Origin: JBIQLO01 sp044464175
GTDB lineage: Bacteria > Planctomycetota > Phycisphaerae > Tepidisphaerales > Tepidisphaeraceae
Direction: 5' to 3'
Assembly (NCBI GenBank): GCA_044464175.1
Contig: JBIQLO010000049.1
Span: forward strand, 1-20,793
Length of the DNA stretch: 20,793 nucleotides
The first letter of the stretch is position 1. The number at the start of each line of letters is the position of its first letter. Position numbers and translations under genes: made by a program. Positions 14,426 through 20,793 of the stretch are shown here, piece after piece. The notes under the pieces are model-generated. The model was not told the origin of the DNA and did no database searches. It saw only the letters and a program-made list of their open reading frames with translations.

Positions 14426-14830
14426 TTGACGCCGCTTATGCGCAGCCTCCTGTGGATTCCTCTGAGCCTGATCATCGCCGCCCTGGCGATGTCGGTCTTC
14501 TGTGCCCTGGCCGGCTGGAACCTCCACCCCCGCGAACTGTCCGCCGCCGCCGTGGTGGCTTTTTTGGCGGCCTGTGCCGGGCTGATGCCGGCGCTGCTCA
14601 ACCAGGATTCCCCCGTGGAAACCCTCATGCAGGCGGGATTGGCCGGGTCGATGCTCCATATGGGGCTCTGCCTGATCCTGGGGGGGCTGATGTGGGTGGG
14701 GGGGCTGGCGACGGCGGCCGTTCCCTTTGCGGCGTGGCTGATGCTCTTTTACTGGGTGTCTCTGGCGGCGGTCGCCACGATGTTCGTCCGCTTCATCCGA
14801 CGGGCGGCGCGCCGGCCGTTGCACTCATAA
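14426..14830 (+). CDS. atpI: AtpI-like ATP synthase accessory protein
   Basis: This is a membrane protein of about 134 residues with four predicted helices, arranged in two hairpins, and an Arg-rich C-terminus (FIRRAARRPLHS). By position and topology it is the AtpI-type subunit, often needed for c-ring assembly; sequence similarity to the family is weak by eye. The TTG at 14426 directly follows the atpZ stop and has AAGGA 4 nt upstream. The ATG at 14438 is the alternative but lies 16 nt from that site. Confidence 0.6.
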   Translation: MTPLMRSLLWIPLSLIIAALAMSVFCALAGWNLHPRELSAAAVVAFLAACAGLMPALLNQDSPVETLMQAGLAGSMLHMGLCLILGGLMWVGGLATAAVPFAAWLMLFYWVSLAAVATMFVRFIRRAARRPLHS

Positions 14831-14850
14831 ACCTTAAAAAGCACTGAATT

Positions 14851-15960
14851 ATGATCGCGTTTCTGCTGGCTCAAGCCAATCCTGTCGAGCACGTCCTGCC
14901 GGTCGATATGTTCAAGATCGGCGGTCTGTGGATCACCAACCAGATGATCATGGCGGTGATCGCGGCCATTTTGATGCTGCTGATTTTCCCGTTCATCTTC
15001 CGCGGCATTGATTCCAGCGTGCCGCGCGGCACGCGCAACTTCATGGAATCGATCCTTGAGTTTCTGCGGATCGAAGTCTTCCGCCCCGCCCTCAAGGAGC
15101 ACACCGACCGGTTCGTCCCGTTCCTCTGGACGCTCTTTTTCTTCATCCTGTTCTGCAACCTCCTGGGCTGGCTGCCGCTGGCGGAAATTTTCTATCTGAT
15201 CACCGGCGGGCGGGCCCACCATTGGGGCGGCACCGCGACCTCGACGATGAGCACCACCGGCGCTCTGGCCATCGTCACCTTCATCGCGATCCATTTCAGC
15301 GGGATTATTCAGGTTTACCGCGACCTTCGCTCCGGCCACTACGGGCATGGGCACCATGAGGAACATTCCTCCCATGGGGCGGGACCTTTTGAGGCGGCCC
15401 AGGACCTGGAGCACATGCGCGGCGATGCCCTGCCGGCGGAATTGCCCGCCGATTTCCGGGCCCTGACCGACCCCACCAGCCATTACAAGGATGACTTGCC
15501 CCACACCCACGGCCAAGCGCCGGTTACGGCCGCCACGTACGAGCCGCATGGGGCTTCGGTCGCCTCGGCCGCCCTCTGGGCCATCCCGCTCTATCTCTGG
15601 AACTTCGCGCCCCACCCGTTCAAACCTCAGCCGGGCGAACCGGGCATCAAATGGATGGCGGACGTGCCGATGTGGTTCTTCCTCCTGATCCTGGAATTCA
15701 TCGGCGCGCTGGTCAAACCCTTCGCGCTGGCGATTCGTTTGTTCGCCAACATGGTTGCCGGGCACATCGTGCTGGCGGTGCTGGCCGGCTTGATCGTGGC
15801 CGCCCCGACCATTCTGGGGCAGATCGGCGTCGGCATTCCGATGACGCTCCTGAGCCTCCTGATTCGCACGCTTGAATTATTCGTCGTGTTCCTGCACGCC
15901 TACATCTTCGTTTTCCTGGCGACCCTCTTCATCGCCAGTGCCGTGGCGCCGGAACACTGA
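14851..15960 (+). CDS. atpB: F-type ATP synthase subunit a, with long His-rich insertion
   Basis: Subunit a forms the ion channel beside the c-ring in the membrane-embedded Fo part. The essential Arg is present at residue 296 in LAIRLFANMVAGH, and the last helices (TLELFVVFLHAYIFVFLATL) are canonical. The protein has 369 residues, about 100 more than usual. The excess is an insertion at residues ~161-265 between helices: it begins with the His-rich SGHYGHGHHEEHSSHG, continues acidic and proline-rich, and ends just before a canonical helix (VPMWFFLLILEF). There is no Shine-Dalgarno sequence before the ATG. Confidence 0.95.
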   Translation: MIAFLLAQANPVEHVLPVDMFKIGGLWITNQMIMAVIAAILMLLIFPFIFRGIDSSVPRGTRNFMESILEFLRIEVFRPALKEHTDRFVPFLWTLFFFILFCNLLGWLPLAEIFYLITGGRAHHWGGTATSTMSTTGALAIVTFIAIHFSGIIQVYRDLRSGHYGHGHHEEHSSHGAGPFEAAQDLEHMRGDALPAELPADFRALTDPTSHYKDDLPHTHGQAPVTAATYEPHGASVASAALWAIPLYLWNFAPHPFKPQPGEPGIKWMADVPMWFFLLILEFIGALVKPFALAIRLFANMVAGHIVLAVLAGLIVAAPTILGQIGVGIPMTLLSLLIRTLELFVVFLHAYIFVFLATLFIASAVAPEH

Positions 15961-15982
15961 CGGAAACGATATTTGCCCTGGC

Positions 15983-16015
15983 TGCCGACGCCTTGGCATG
16001 TTTGGGATGTCGGCA
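15983..16015 (+). other. Hairpin in the atpB-atpE spacer
   Basis: TGCCGAC (15983-15989) pairs with GTCGGCA (16009-16015) around a 19-nt loop, followed by CTTTATTC. It lies in the 141-bp spacer before atpE. It could be an RNA-processing or stability element or a weak attenuator. Confidence 0.35.
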
Positions 16016-16101
16016 CTTTATTCATCCGCGGCGACTGGATGGCGCGATTGCCGATCCCGCCGCACAAGGGCCGGCCCCAGAGGTCCGGCAAGGAGTCTAT
16101 G

Positions 16102-16389
16102 ATGGTTTCTGAAATCTTGGCCCAGGCGGCCAATGCAAGTTCCGCCTTGTTCCCAGGCCTCGGCGGGCTGGGAATGCTCGGCGTGTGTGTGGGTTGTGGT
16201 CTGAGCGTCATCGGCGGCGCTTTGGGCATCGGGCGCATCGGCGCTGACGCCATGAGCGCCATTGCCCGCCAGCCGGAGGCCGGCGGCCGGATCGGCACGA
16301 ACATGATCATCGCCGCGGCGCTGATCGAAGGGTTCACCTTCTTCGCGCTGGTCATCTGTCTGCTGGTGTACCTGAAGATCAACACCTAA
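16102..16389 (+). CDS. atpE: F-type ATP synthase subunit c
   Basis: Subunit c forms the rotating ring. The protein has 95 residues, with helix 1 (GMLGVCVGCGLSVIGGALGI), the loop ARQPEAGG and helix 2 with the ion-binding Glu at residue 76 (IIAAALIEGFTFFALVI). The Gln in helix 1 and the Ser after the Glu that mark Na+-binding rings are replaced (Ile and Gly), so H+ coupling is likely. Two ATGs stand in tandem at 16099 and 16102; the second lies 6 nt from AAGGAG, the best ribosome site in the operon, which fits the need for many copies of c. Confidence 0.95.
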   Translation: MVSEILAQAANASSALFPGLGGLGMLGVCVGCGLSVIGGALGIGRIGADAMSAIARQPEAGGRIGTNMIIAAALIEGFTFFALVICLLVYLKINT

Positions 16390-16471
16390 GGACGAACGAA
16401 TCGGCCCCCGGGCGGTGGCGAGCCGGCCGGGGTGTCTTTAGCGGGGGATGCGGCAGACGTTCTTCGAGGTG

Positions 16472-16486
16472 GTCCGCCCGGCGGAC
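16472..16486. repeat. GGTCCGCC-type short palindrome, copy 2
   Basis: GTCCGCC, C, GGCGGAC is a near-continuous perfect palindrome 83 bp after the atpE stop and 21 bp before atpF. It shares GGTCCGCC with the copies at 10546 and 17730. Confidence 0.4.
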
Positions 16487-16506
16487 GCTACATAAAGGTT
16501 TACGCG

Positions 16507-17151
16507 ATGTGGAAGCGATTTTTGATGGTGTTGTGCCTGGCGGCGGGATTGATGTTGCCGGCGGCGACCTGGGCGCAGGAAACGGCCGCCCACCCACAGG
16601 GTGAGCATGCGGCTTCGACCGTCCAGCGGGCGGCCGAAGGGGAATCCGAGCATCAGGTGGTGGAATTCCAGCCCGCCGAGGCGATCTGGGTCATCATCAT
16701 CTTCGTGATCCTGCTGGCGATCCTCTATCCGACCGCCTGGAAGGCGGTCCTGGCGGGGCTCAAGGCCCGCGAGCAGCGCATCCGCGGCGACCTGGAGGCG
16801 GCCGAGCAGGAGCGTCTCAAGGCCCAGCAGACCCTCAAGGAATATGAAGGCAAGCTGTCGGCGGCCCAGGAGCAGATTCGGCAGATGCTTGCCAAGGCGC
16901 AGGCGGACGGCGAGAAGATCGCCACGAATATCCGCGTCCACGCCCAGCAGGAGGCCGAGCAGGTCAAGGAGCGGGCCACGCGCGAAATCGAGGCCAGCCG
17001 CGACCAGGCGTTGTCGGAGATTTACCGTCAGGCGGCGGACATCTCCACGAGCATCGCCGAGAAGATTCTGCGGCGGAACCTCAACGCCCAGGATCAGCAG
17101 GACCTGGTGCGGAGCAGTCTGGATCAGTTGCAGGCGGTCAACCGGGGATAA
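16507..17151 (+). CDS. atpF: F-type ATP synthase subunit b, with signal peptide
   Basis: Subunit b is the peripheral stalk linking Fo to F1. The 214-residue protein begins with a classic cleavable signal peptide (MWKRFLMVLCLAAGLMLPAA, cleavage after ATWA at residue 23), a His/Gln/Glu-rich linker, then the usual membrane helix (AIWVIIIFVILLAILYPTAW, residues ~59-78). A long charged coiled coil follows (ARE, EAAEQERLKAQQTLKEYEGK onwards) ending in AEKILRRNLNAQDQQDLV. The usual b subunit has no signal peptide. The start at 16507 has AAAGG 8 nt upstream. Confidence 0.93.
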   Translation: MWKRFLMVLCLAAGLMLPAATWAQETAAHPQGEHAASTVQRAAEGESEHQVVEFQPAEAIWVIIIFVILLAILYPTAWKAVLAGLKAREQRIRGDLEAAEQERLKAQQTLKEYEGKLSAAQEQIRQMLAKAQADGEKIATNIRVHAQQEAEQVKERATREIEASRDQALSEIYRQAADISTSIAEKILRRNLNAQDQQDLVRSSLDQLQAVNRG

Positions 17152-17157
17152 CCAACC

Positions 17158-17712
17158 ATGACGGACAACGCACACTATTCACCGGCCGCCGGCGCTTACG
17201 CCCAGGCGTTACTGGAACTGGGCGAGCCCAAGGGGCAGGCCGAAACCATCGGGCAGGAACTGACCGGTCTGGCCCAGATCGTGCGCGGCAACCGCGCGTT
17301 TCAGCTGTTCCTGGCCGACCCGGCGATCGGGGAGGGGGAGCGGGCGGAATTCCTCCGCAAGGTCTTTGGCGGGCAGGTGTCGCCGCTGGTGCTGAACACG
17401 CTTCTGGTGATGAACCAGAAAGGGCGGTTAACCCTGCTGGAGGAGATGGTCGAGGCCTACACCGCGCTGCTGAATGAGAAGCTGGGGCGCGTGGAGGTCA
17501 ATGTCACCGTGGCCCACCGGCTGGATGATGGACAACTGGAGGAGGTTCGCCGACGGGTCAGCGAGGCGCTGGGCAAGCAGGCGATCGTCAAGCAGTCGGT
17601 GGATGAATCGATCATTGGCGGGCTGGTGCTGCGGGTGCGGGACCGGCTCATTGACGCCAGCGTCCGGAGCCAGTTGCGGACGATCCATCGCAGGCTGGCG
17701 ACGCGGGCGTGA
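17158..17712 (+). CDS. atpH: F-type ATP synthase subunit delta
   Basis: Delta caps the F1 head and binds the b stalk. The 184-residue protein shows the N-terminal helical domain (YAQALLELGEPKGQAETIGQ, FLADPAIGEGERAEFLRKVF) and the C-terminal part with the family signature VDESIIGGLVLRVRDRLIDA and the final SVRSQLRTIHRRLA. It starts 6 bp after the atpF stop, with no proper Shine-Dalgarno sequence. Confidence 0.95.
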   Translation: MTDNAHYSPAAGAYAQALLELGEPKGQAETIGQELTGLAQIVRGNRAFQLFLADPAIGEGERAEFLRKVFGGQVSPLVLNTLLVMNQKGRLTLLEEMVEAYTALLNEKLGRVEVNVTVAHRLDDGQLEEVRRRVSEALGKQAIVKQSVDESIIGGLVLRVRDRLIDASVRSQLRTIHRRLATRA

Positions 17713-17728
17713 TCCGACGGAATTGACG

Positions 17729-17747
17729 GGGTCCGCCGGACGGACCC
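17729..17747. repeat. GGTCCGCC-type short palindrome, copy 3
   Basis: GGGTCCG and CGGACCC form a 7-bp stem around CCGGA, in the 83-bp gap between atpH and atpA. It may act in the mRNA as a stability element. Confidence 0.4.
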
Positions 17748-17757
17748 TCCAAACAAG

Positions 17758-17781
17758 AAGTAACAAGCGATAAGTAACAAG
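17758..17781. repeat. Direct repeat just before atpA
   Basis: AAGTAACAAG occurs at 17758-17767 and again at 17772-17781 (period 14), in an AT-rich patch that contrasts with the GC-rich surroundings. The ribosome site of atpA (GGAG at 17787) follows. Confidence 0.5.
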
Positions 17782-17795
17782 TATCTGGAGACCTC

Positions 17796-19307
17796 ATGGC
17801 CATCAACGTTGCGGAAATCACAAGTGTACTGAAGCGGGAAATCGCCGACTTCGAGCAGAAGCTGGAAGTCAGCTCCGTGGGAACGGTCGTGGAGGTGGGC
17901 GACGGCATCGCCCGCATCTACGGGCTGCGGGACGCGATGGCCGGCGAGCTGCTGGAGTTCGAGGGGGGCGTCATGGGGCAGGTCTTCAACCTGGAAGAAG
18001 ACTCCATCGGCGCGGTCATCTTCGGCAACTACCTGGAGATTAAAGAGGGCGACACGGTGAAGACCACCGGGCGCCTGCTGGAAGTGCCGGTGGGCGAGGC
18101 GCTGGTCGGCCGCGTGGTCAACCCGCTGGGCCAGGCGCTGGACGGCGGGGCGCCGATCCAGACCACCGAAACCCGCAAAATGGACATCGTGGCCCCCGGC
18201 ATCGCCGAGCGGCAGCCGGTGCGGGAGCCGCTGCAGACGGGCATCAAGGCGATCGACTCGATGATCCCCATCGGGCGCGGCCAGCGTGAGCTGATCATCG
18301 GCGACCGCAAGACCGGCAAGACCGCCATCGCCCTGGACACCATCATCAACCAGAAGGGCAAGGGGGTGAAGTGCTTCTACGTCGCCATCGGGCAGAAGGA
18401 ATCGACGGTGGCGGGGATCGTGGAAATCCTCAAGGCGCACGGGGCGATGGACTACACGACGGTCATCGTCGCCACGGCGGCCGATCCGGCGCCGCTGCAG
18501 TACATCGCCGCCTACGCGGGTTGCGCGATGGCCGAGTACTTCATGTGGAAGGGCGAGGCGACGTTGTGCGTCTATGACGACTTGACCAAGCAGGCGGCCG
18601 CTTACCGTCAGCTGTCGCTGCTGCTCCGGCGCCCGCCGGGCCGCGAGGCGTATCCCGGCGACGTGTTCTATCTCCACAGCCGCCTGCTGGAGCGCGCGGT
18701 CAAGCTCAGCGATGAGAAGGGGGGCGGCAGCCTCACCGCCCTGCCGATCATCGAGACGCAGGAGGGCGAGGTGTCGGCGTACATCCCGACCAACGTCATC
18801 TCCATCACGGACGGGCAGATTTACCTGGAGCCGGACCTGTTCTTCGCCGGCGTCCGCCCGGCGATCAACGTCGGCATCTCGGTCAGCCGCGTCGGCGGCA
18901 GCGCCCAGACCAAGGCGATGAAGAAGATCGCCGGCTCGCTGCGTCTGGACCTGGCGGCGTACCGCGAACTGGAGGCGTTTGCACAGCTCGGGACGGAACT
19001 GGACAAGGCGACGCAGGCCCAGCTGGACCGCGGGGCGCGCCTGGTGGAGCTGCTCAAGCAGCCGCAGTTCCAGCCGATGCCGATGGAGCAGGAAGTCATG
19101 GTCATTTACGCCGGCACGCAGGGGTACATGGACGAGGTGCCGGTGAACCGGATCGGCGAATTTCAGGATGAGTTCCTGAAGTATGTGGATCAGTCGGCGT
19201 CCGAGCTGCGCCAGGAACTGGAGAGCAAGAAGGAGCTGACCGGCGAGATCGAGGCCAAGCTCAAGCAGGTGCTGGGCGAGTTCAAGGAGCGCATCTGGAA
19301 GAAGTGA
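17796..19307 (+). CDS. atpA: F-type ATP synthase subunit alpha
   Basis: Alpha forms the F1 head with beta and holds the regulatory nucleotide sites. The 503 residues are the family's normal length. The P-loop GDRKTGKT lies at residues ~169-176, with QPVREPLQTGIKAIDSMIPI before it, ALPIIETQEGEVSAYIPTNV and SITDGQIYLEPDLF in the core, and the arginine-finger block VGISVSRVGG at ~363-372. Glutamine in the beta-strand VAIGQKEST is the usual alpha form. GGAG 5 nt upstream supports the start. It is the last gene of the operon here: gamma, beta and epsilon genes do not follow. Confidence 0.97.
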   Translation: MAINVAEITSVLKREIADFEQKLEVSSVGTVVEVGDGIARIYGLRDAMAGELLEFEGGVMGQVFNLEEDSIGAVIFGNYLEIKEGDTVKTTGRLLEVPVGEALVGRVVNPLGQALDGGAPIQTTETRKMDIVAPGIAERQPVREPLQTGIKAIDSMIPIGRGQRELIIGDRKTGKTAIALDTIINQKGKGVKCFYVAIGQKESTVAGIVEILKAHGAMDYTTVIVATAADPAPLQYIAAYAGCAMAEYFMWKGEATLCVYDDLTKQAAAYRQLSLLLRRPPGREAYPGDVFYLHSRLLERAVKLSDEKGGGSLTALPIIETQEGEVSAYIPTNVISITDGQIYLEPDLFFAGVRPAINVGISVSRVGGSAQTKAMKKIAGSLRLDLAAYRELEAFAQLGTELDKATQAQLDRGARLVELLKQPQFQPMPMEQEVMVIYAGTQGYMDEVPVNRIGEFQDEFLKYVDQSASELRQELESKKELTGEIEAKLKQVLGEFKERIWKK

Positions 19308-19336
19308 CGCGCGTTTAGCAGGAAATTTGATTTTCC

Positions 19337-19411
19337 AAGAGCCGCGCACGAGGCAGGCGGAGCCGACGGGTTGACCGTTGCGGCCGCCTCCTTCGTGGGC
19401 GGCTCTTTTTT
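19337..19411 (+). terminator. Strong intrinsic terminator after atpA
   Basis: Arms 19337-19360 and 19384-19407 pair at 21 of 24 positions (AAGAGCCGC at the base), followed by six T. A second, weaker CGCCGCTCTTTTTG stretch follows. It lies 29 bp after the atpA stop in the 130-bp convergent gap and shows that the operon ends here. Confidence 0.9.
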
Positions 19412-19437
19412 GCGCCGCTCTTTTTGAATCCGCCCTC

Positions 19438-20793
19438 TTATTTTTTGAAGAAGGTCTTGCCGCGGGCGTTGAATTTGCTCAGGCGGTTGTTGACGTAGAG
19501 GCCTTCGAGCAGAAATTCGCCGGCGGCGGCCAGGGCGCCGGGATCGTTCACATCCAGGTCCAGTTGCTTGGCCAGGCGGGCGGCGGACTGGGGAAGGCCC
19601 TTGACCGCCTTCATGTTGGCGATGAATTCCTCGGCCGGCAGATCGTCGCCGGCGGGGAAGGTCAGATTTCCCTTGAACTGTTCGGTCACCATGTCGAAGT
19701 CATCGGGATCGGCCAGGTGGTTGAAGACCTCCTTCACCGCCTCCCCGATGAGGGACTGGATCAGCTTGTCCTCGGCGCCCTCCTCCTCGGCCAGGGTCAT
19801 TTCGATCTTGCCCCGGCAGGAGGCGACGATGGCGTTGAGGTCGCACAAGCGGGCGGTGACCTGCGCCTCGCCGGTGGCGATGCCCCGGCGCTCGGCGTTG
19901 GAGGCGACCGTTTCGAGGTTGGCGATGCTGGTGCGCACGGACACGCCGGAGGCCTGGCTGACATGCGGGCTGGAGCGGGCCAGGCGCACGACCTGCTCGA
20001 CAATTTCGGTGAGGAAGGGGGGCATGTTGACCTTGACCTCGCTCCCGCTGACGCCGACATCGCGCGCCAGCCAGGCGTTCTGCTCGGCGATTTCGATTCC
20101 CTCCTGAACGGTTTCGGGATAGTGCGTGCGGATGACGGAGCCGATCCGGTCCTTGAGGGGGGTGACGATGCGCCCGCGGTTGGTGTAGTCCTCGGGGTTG
20201 GCGCTGAAGACCAGGCAGACGTCGAGGTTGAGACGGATGGGGTAGCCCCGGATCTGCACATCCCGCTCCTCCATGACGTTGAAGAGCCCCACCTGGATGC
20301 GCGGCGAGAGGTCGGGGAGTTCGTTGATGGCGAAGATGCCGCGGTTGGAGCGCGGGATCAGGCCGTAGTGCATGGTCGATTCATCGGACAGGTAGCGTCC
20401 CTCGGCGTGCTTCACCAGGTCGATTTCGCCGATCAGGTCCGCGATGGTCACATCGGGGGTGGCGAGTTTTTCCTGATAGCGGTCGGATCGGTGGACCCAT
20501 TCGATTTTGGCATCGTCTCCCTGTTCGCTGATGATGCGCTGGCCCATGAGGGTCATGGGGAGCAGAGGGTCATCGTTGATCTCCATGTCGGCCAGGACCG
20601 GGAGCCACTCATCCAGCAGGCTGGGGAGCATGCGGAGGATCCGGGTTTTGGCCTGGCCGCGCAGGCCCAGGAAGAGCAGGTCGTGGCGGGAGAGGATGGC
20701 ATTGATGATCTGGGGGATGACGCTTTCGCGATAGCCGATGATGCCGGGAAAGAGGTCTTCGCCGTCGCGCAACTTGCGAATGACGTTGCGTCG
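19438..20793 (-). CDS. ChlI/MoxR-type AAA+ ATPase (5' partial)
   Basis: The frame is open to the right edge, so the N-terminus is missing; 451 residues are visible. The P-loop GLRGQAKT is at residues ~43-50, the Walker B-like FAINELPD at ~153-160 (Asn-Glu instead of Asp-Glu), and the sensor-1 region SANPEDYTNRGRIVTPLKDR follows. Long stretches such as YGLIPRSNRGIFAINELPDL and VGLFNVMEERDVQIRGYPIR are typical of the magnesium-chelatase-I-like group that usually pairs with a von Willebrand A protein as a chaperone-like module. No chlorophyll gene is present, so pigment synthesis is unlikely. Any partner upstream is outside the window. It converges on atpA. Confidence 0.88.
   Translation of the reverse strand, partial: RRNVIRKLRDGEDLFPGIIGYRESVIPQIINAILSRHDLLFLGLRGQAKTRILRMLPSLLDEWLPVLADMEINDDPLLPMTLMGQRIISEQGDDAKIEWVHRSDRYQEKLATPDVTIADLIGEIDLVKHAEGRYLSDESTMHYGLIPRSNRGIFAINELPDLSPRIQVGLFNVMEERDVQIRGYPIRLNLDVCLVFSANPEDYTNRGRIVTPLKDRIGSVIRTHYPETVQEGIEIAEQNAWLARDVGVSGSEVKVNMPPFLTEIVEQVVRLARSSPHVSQASGVSVRTSIANLETVASNAERRGIATGEAQVTARLCDLNAIVASCRGKIEMTLAEEEGAEDKLIQSLIGEAVKEVFNHLADPDDFDMVTEQFKGNLTFPAGDDLPAEEFIANMKAVKGLPQSAARLAKQLDLDVNDPGALAAAGEFLLEGLYVNNRLSKFNARGKTFFKK

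Noticed and set aside
15973..16101. Longer atpE starting at 15973
   Set aside because: The added 43 residues are unlike subunit c, cover the spacer hairpin, and the AAGGAG site marks the later start.
14216..19307. Possible N-ATPase (alternative Na+-type F-ATPase) operon
   Set aside because: N-ATPase operons begin with beta and epsilon and lack delta; here delta (atpH) is present and the c subunit lacks the Na+-binding Gln and Ser.
17457..19349. 630-residue open frame opposite atpA and atpH
   Set aside because: It lies wholly antisense to well-recognised ATP synthase genes; its Arg/Leu/His-rich protein is typical of the reverse frame of GC-rich genes.
19438..20793. Magnesium chelatase for chlorophyll synthesis
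   Set aside because: No bch/chl genes are present, and the protein matches the broader ChlI-like AAA+ group that pairs with von Willebrand A proteins.

Overview
The window is GC-rich, tightly packed bacterial chromosome and most resembles a Planctomycetota genome, probably of the Phycisphaerae type. This is an inference from several traits seen together: TadG-like surface proteins, a DUF2617-like protein, an AtpB with a long His-rich insertion, an ATP synthase b subunit with its own signal peptide, a flagellar FliM, and several starts without a Shine-Dalgarno sequence. No rRNA, tRNA, CRISPR array, transposase or phage gene was seen. Both ends cut through a gene.

Left part (1-7328). A membrane-bound pyrophosphatase (hppA, 5' end missing) is followed by two hairpin terminators and a SirB1/transglutaminase-like protein. 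Convergent to that gene are two tandem, minus-strand TadG-like proteins with near-identical N-terminal anchors but unrelated outer domains: one rich in SGN repeats, the other lectin-like with a Gly/Ser tail. Divergent from them is an orphan NodT/OprM-type outer-membrane efflux lipoprotein, whose 5' end overlaps an imperfect inverted-repeat element.

Middle part (7329-12177). A SNF2-family helicase carries a short repeat-like insertion between motifs I and Ia. It is followed by a probable 65-residue protein and a 141-residue protein of unknown function. A DUF2617-like gene and its terminator lie on the minus strand.

Right part (12178-20793). fliM and a CPBP-family membrane protease form a translationally coupled minus-strand pair behind a candidate sigma-28 promoter. 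Divergent from them is an ATP synthase operon, atpZ-atpI-atpB-atpE-atpF-atpH-atpA, with a good sigma-70-like promoter and a repeat in the leader that looks like an operator. The operon stops at atpA with a strong terminator, so the gamma, beta and epsilon genes must lie elsewhere. Convergent to atpA is a ChlI/MoxR-type AAA+ ATPase cut by the window end.

The shared themes are membrane energetics (pyrophosphatase and ATP synthase), flagellar motility and cell-surface proteins. I see no defence system or other complete new system. The most unusual features are the split ATP synthase operon with modified a and b subunits, the two TadG paralogues with different outer domains, the small inverted-repeat patches at or inside genes, and the compact fliM/atp divergent control region.
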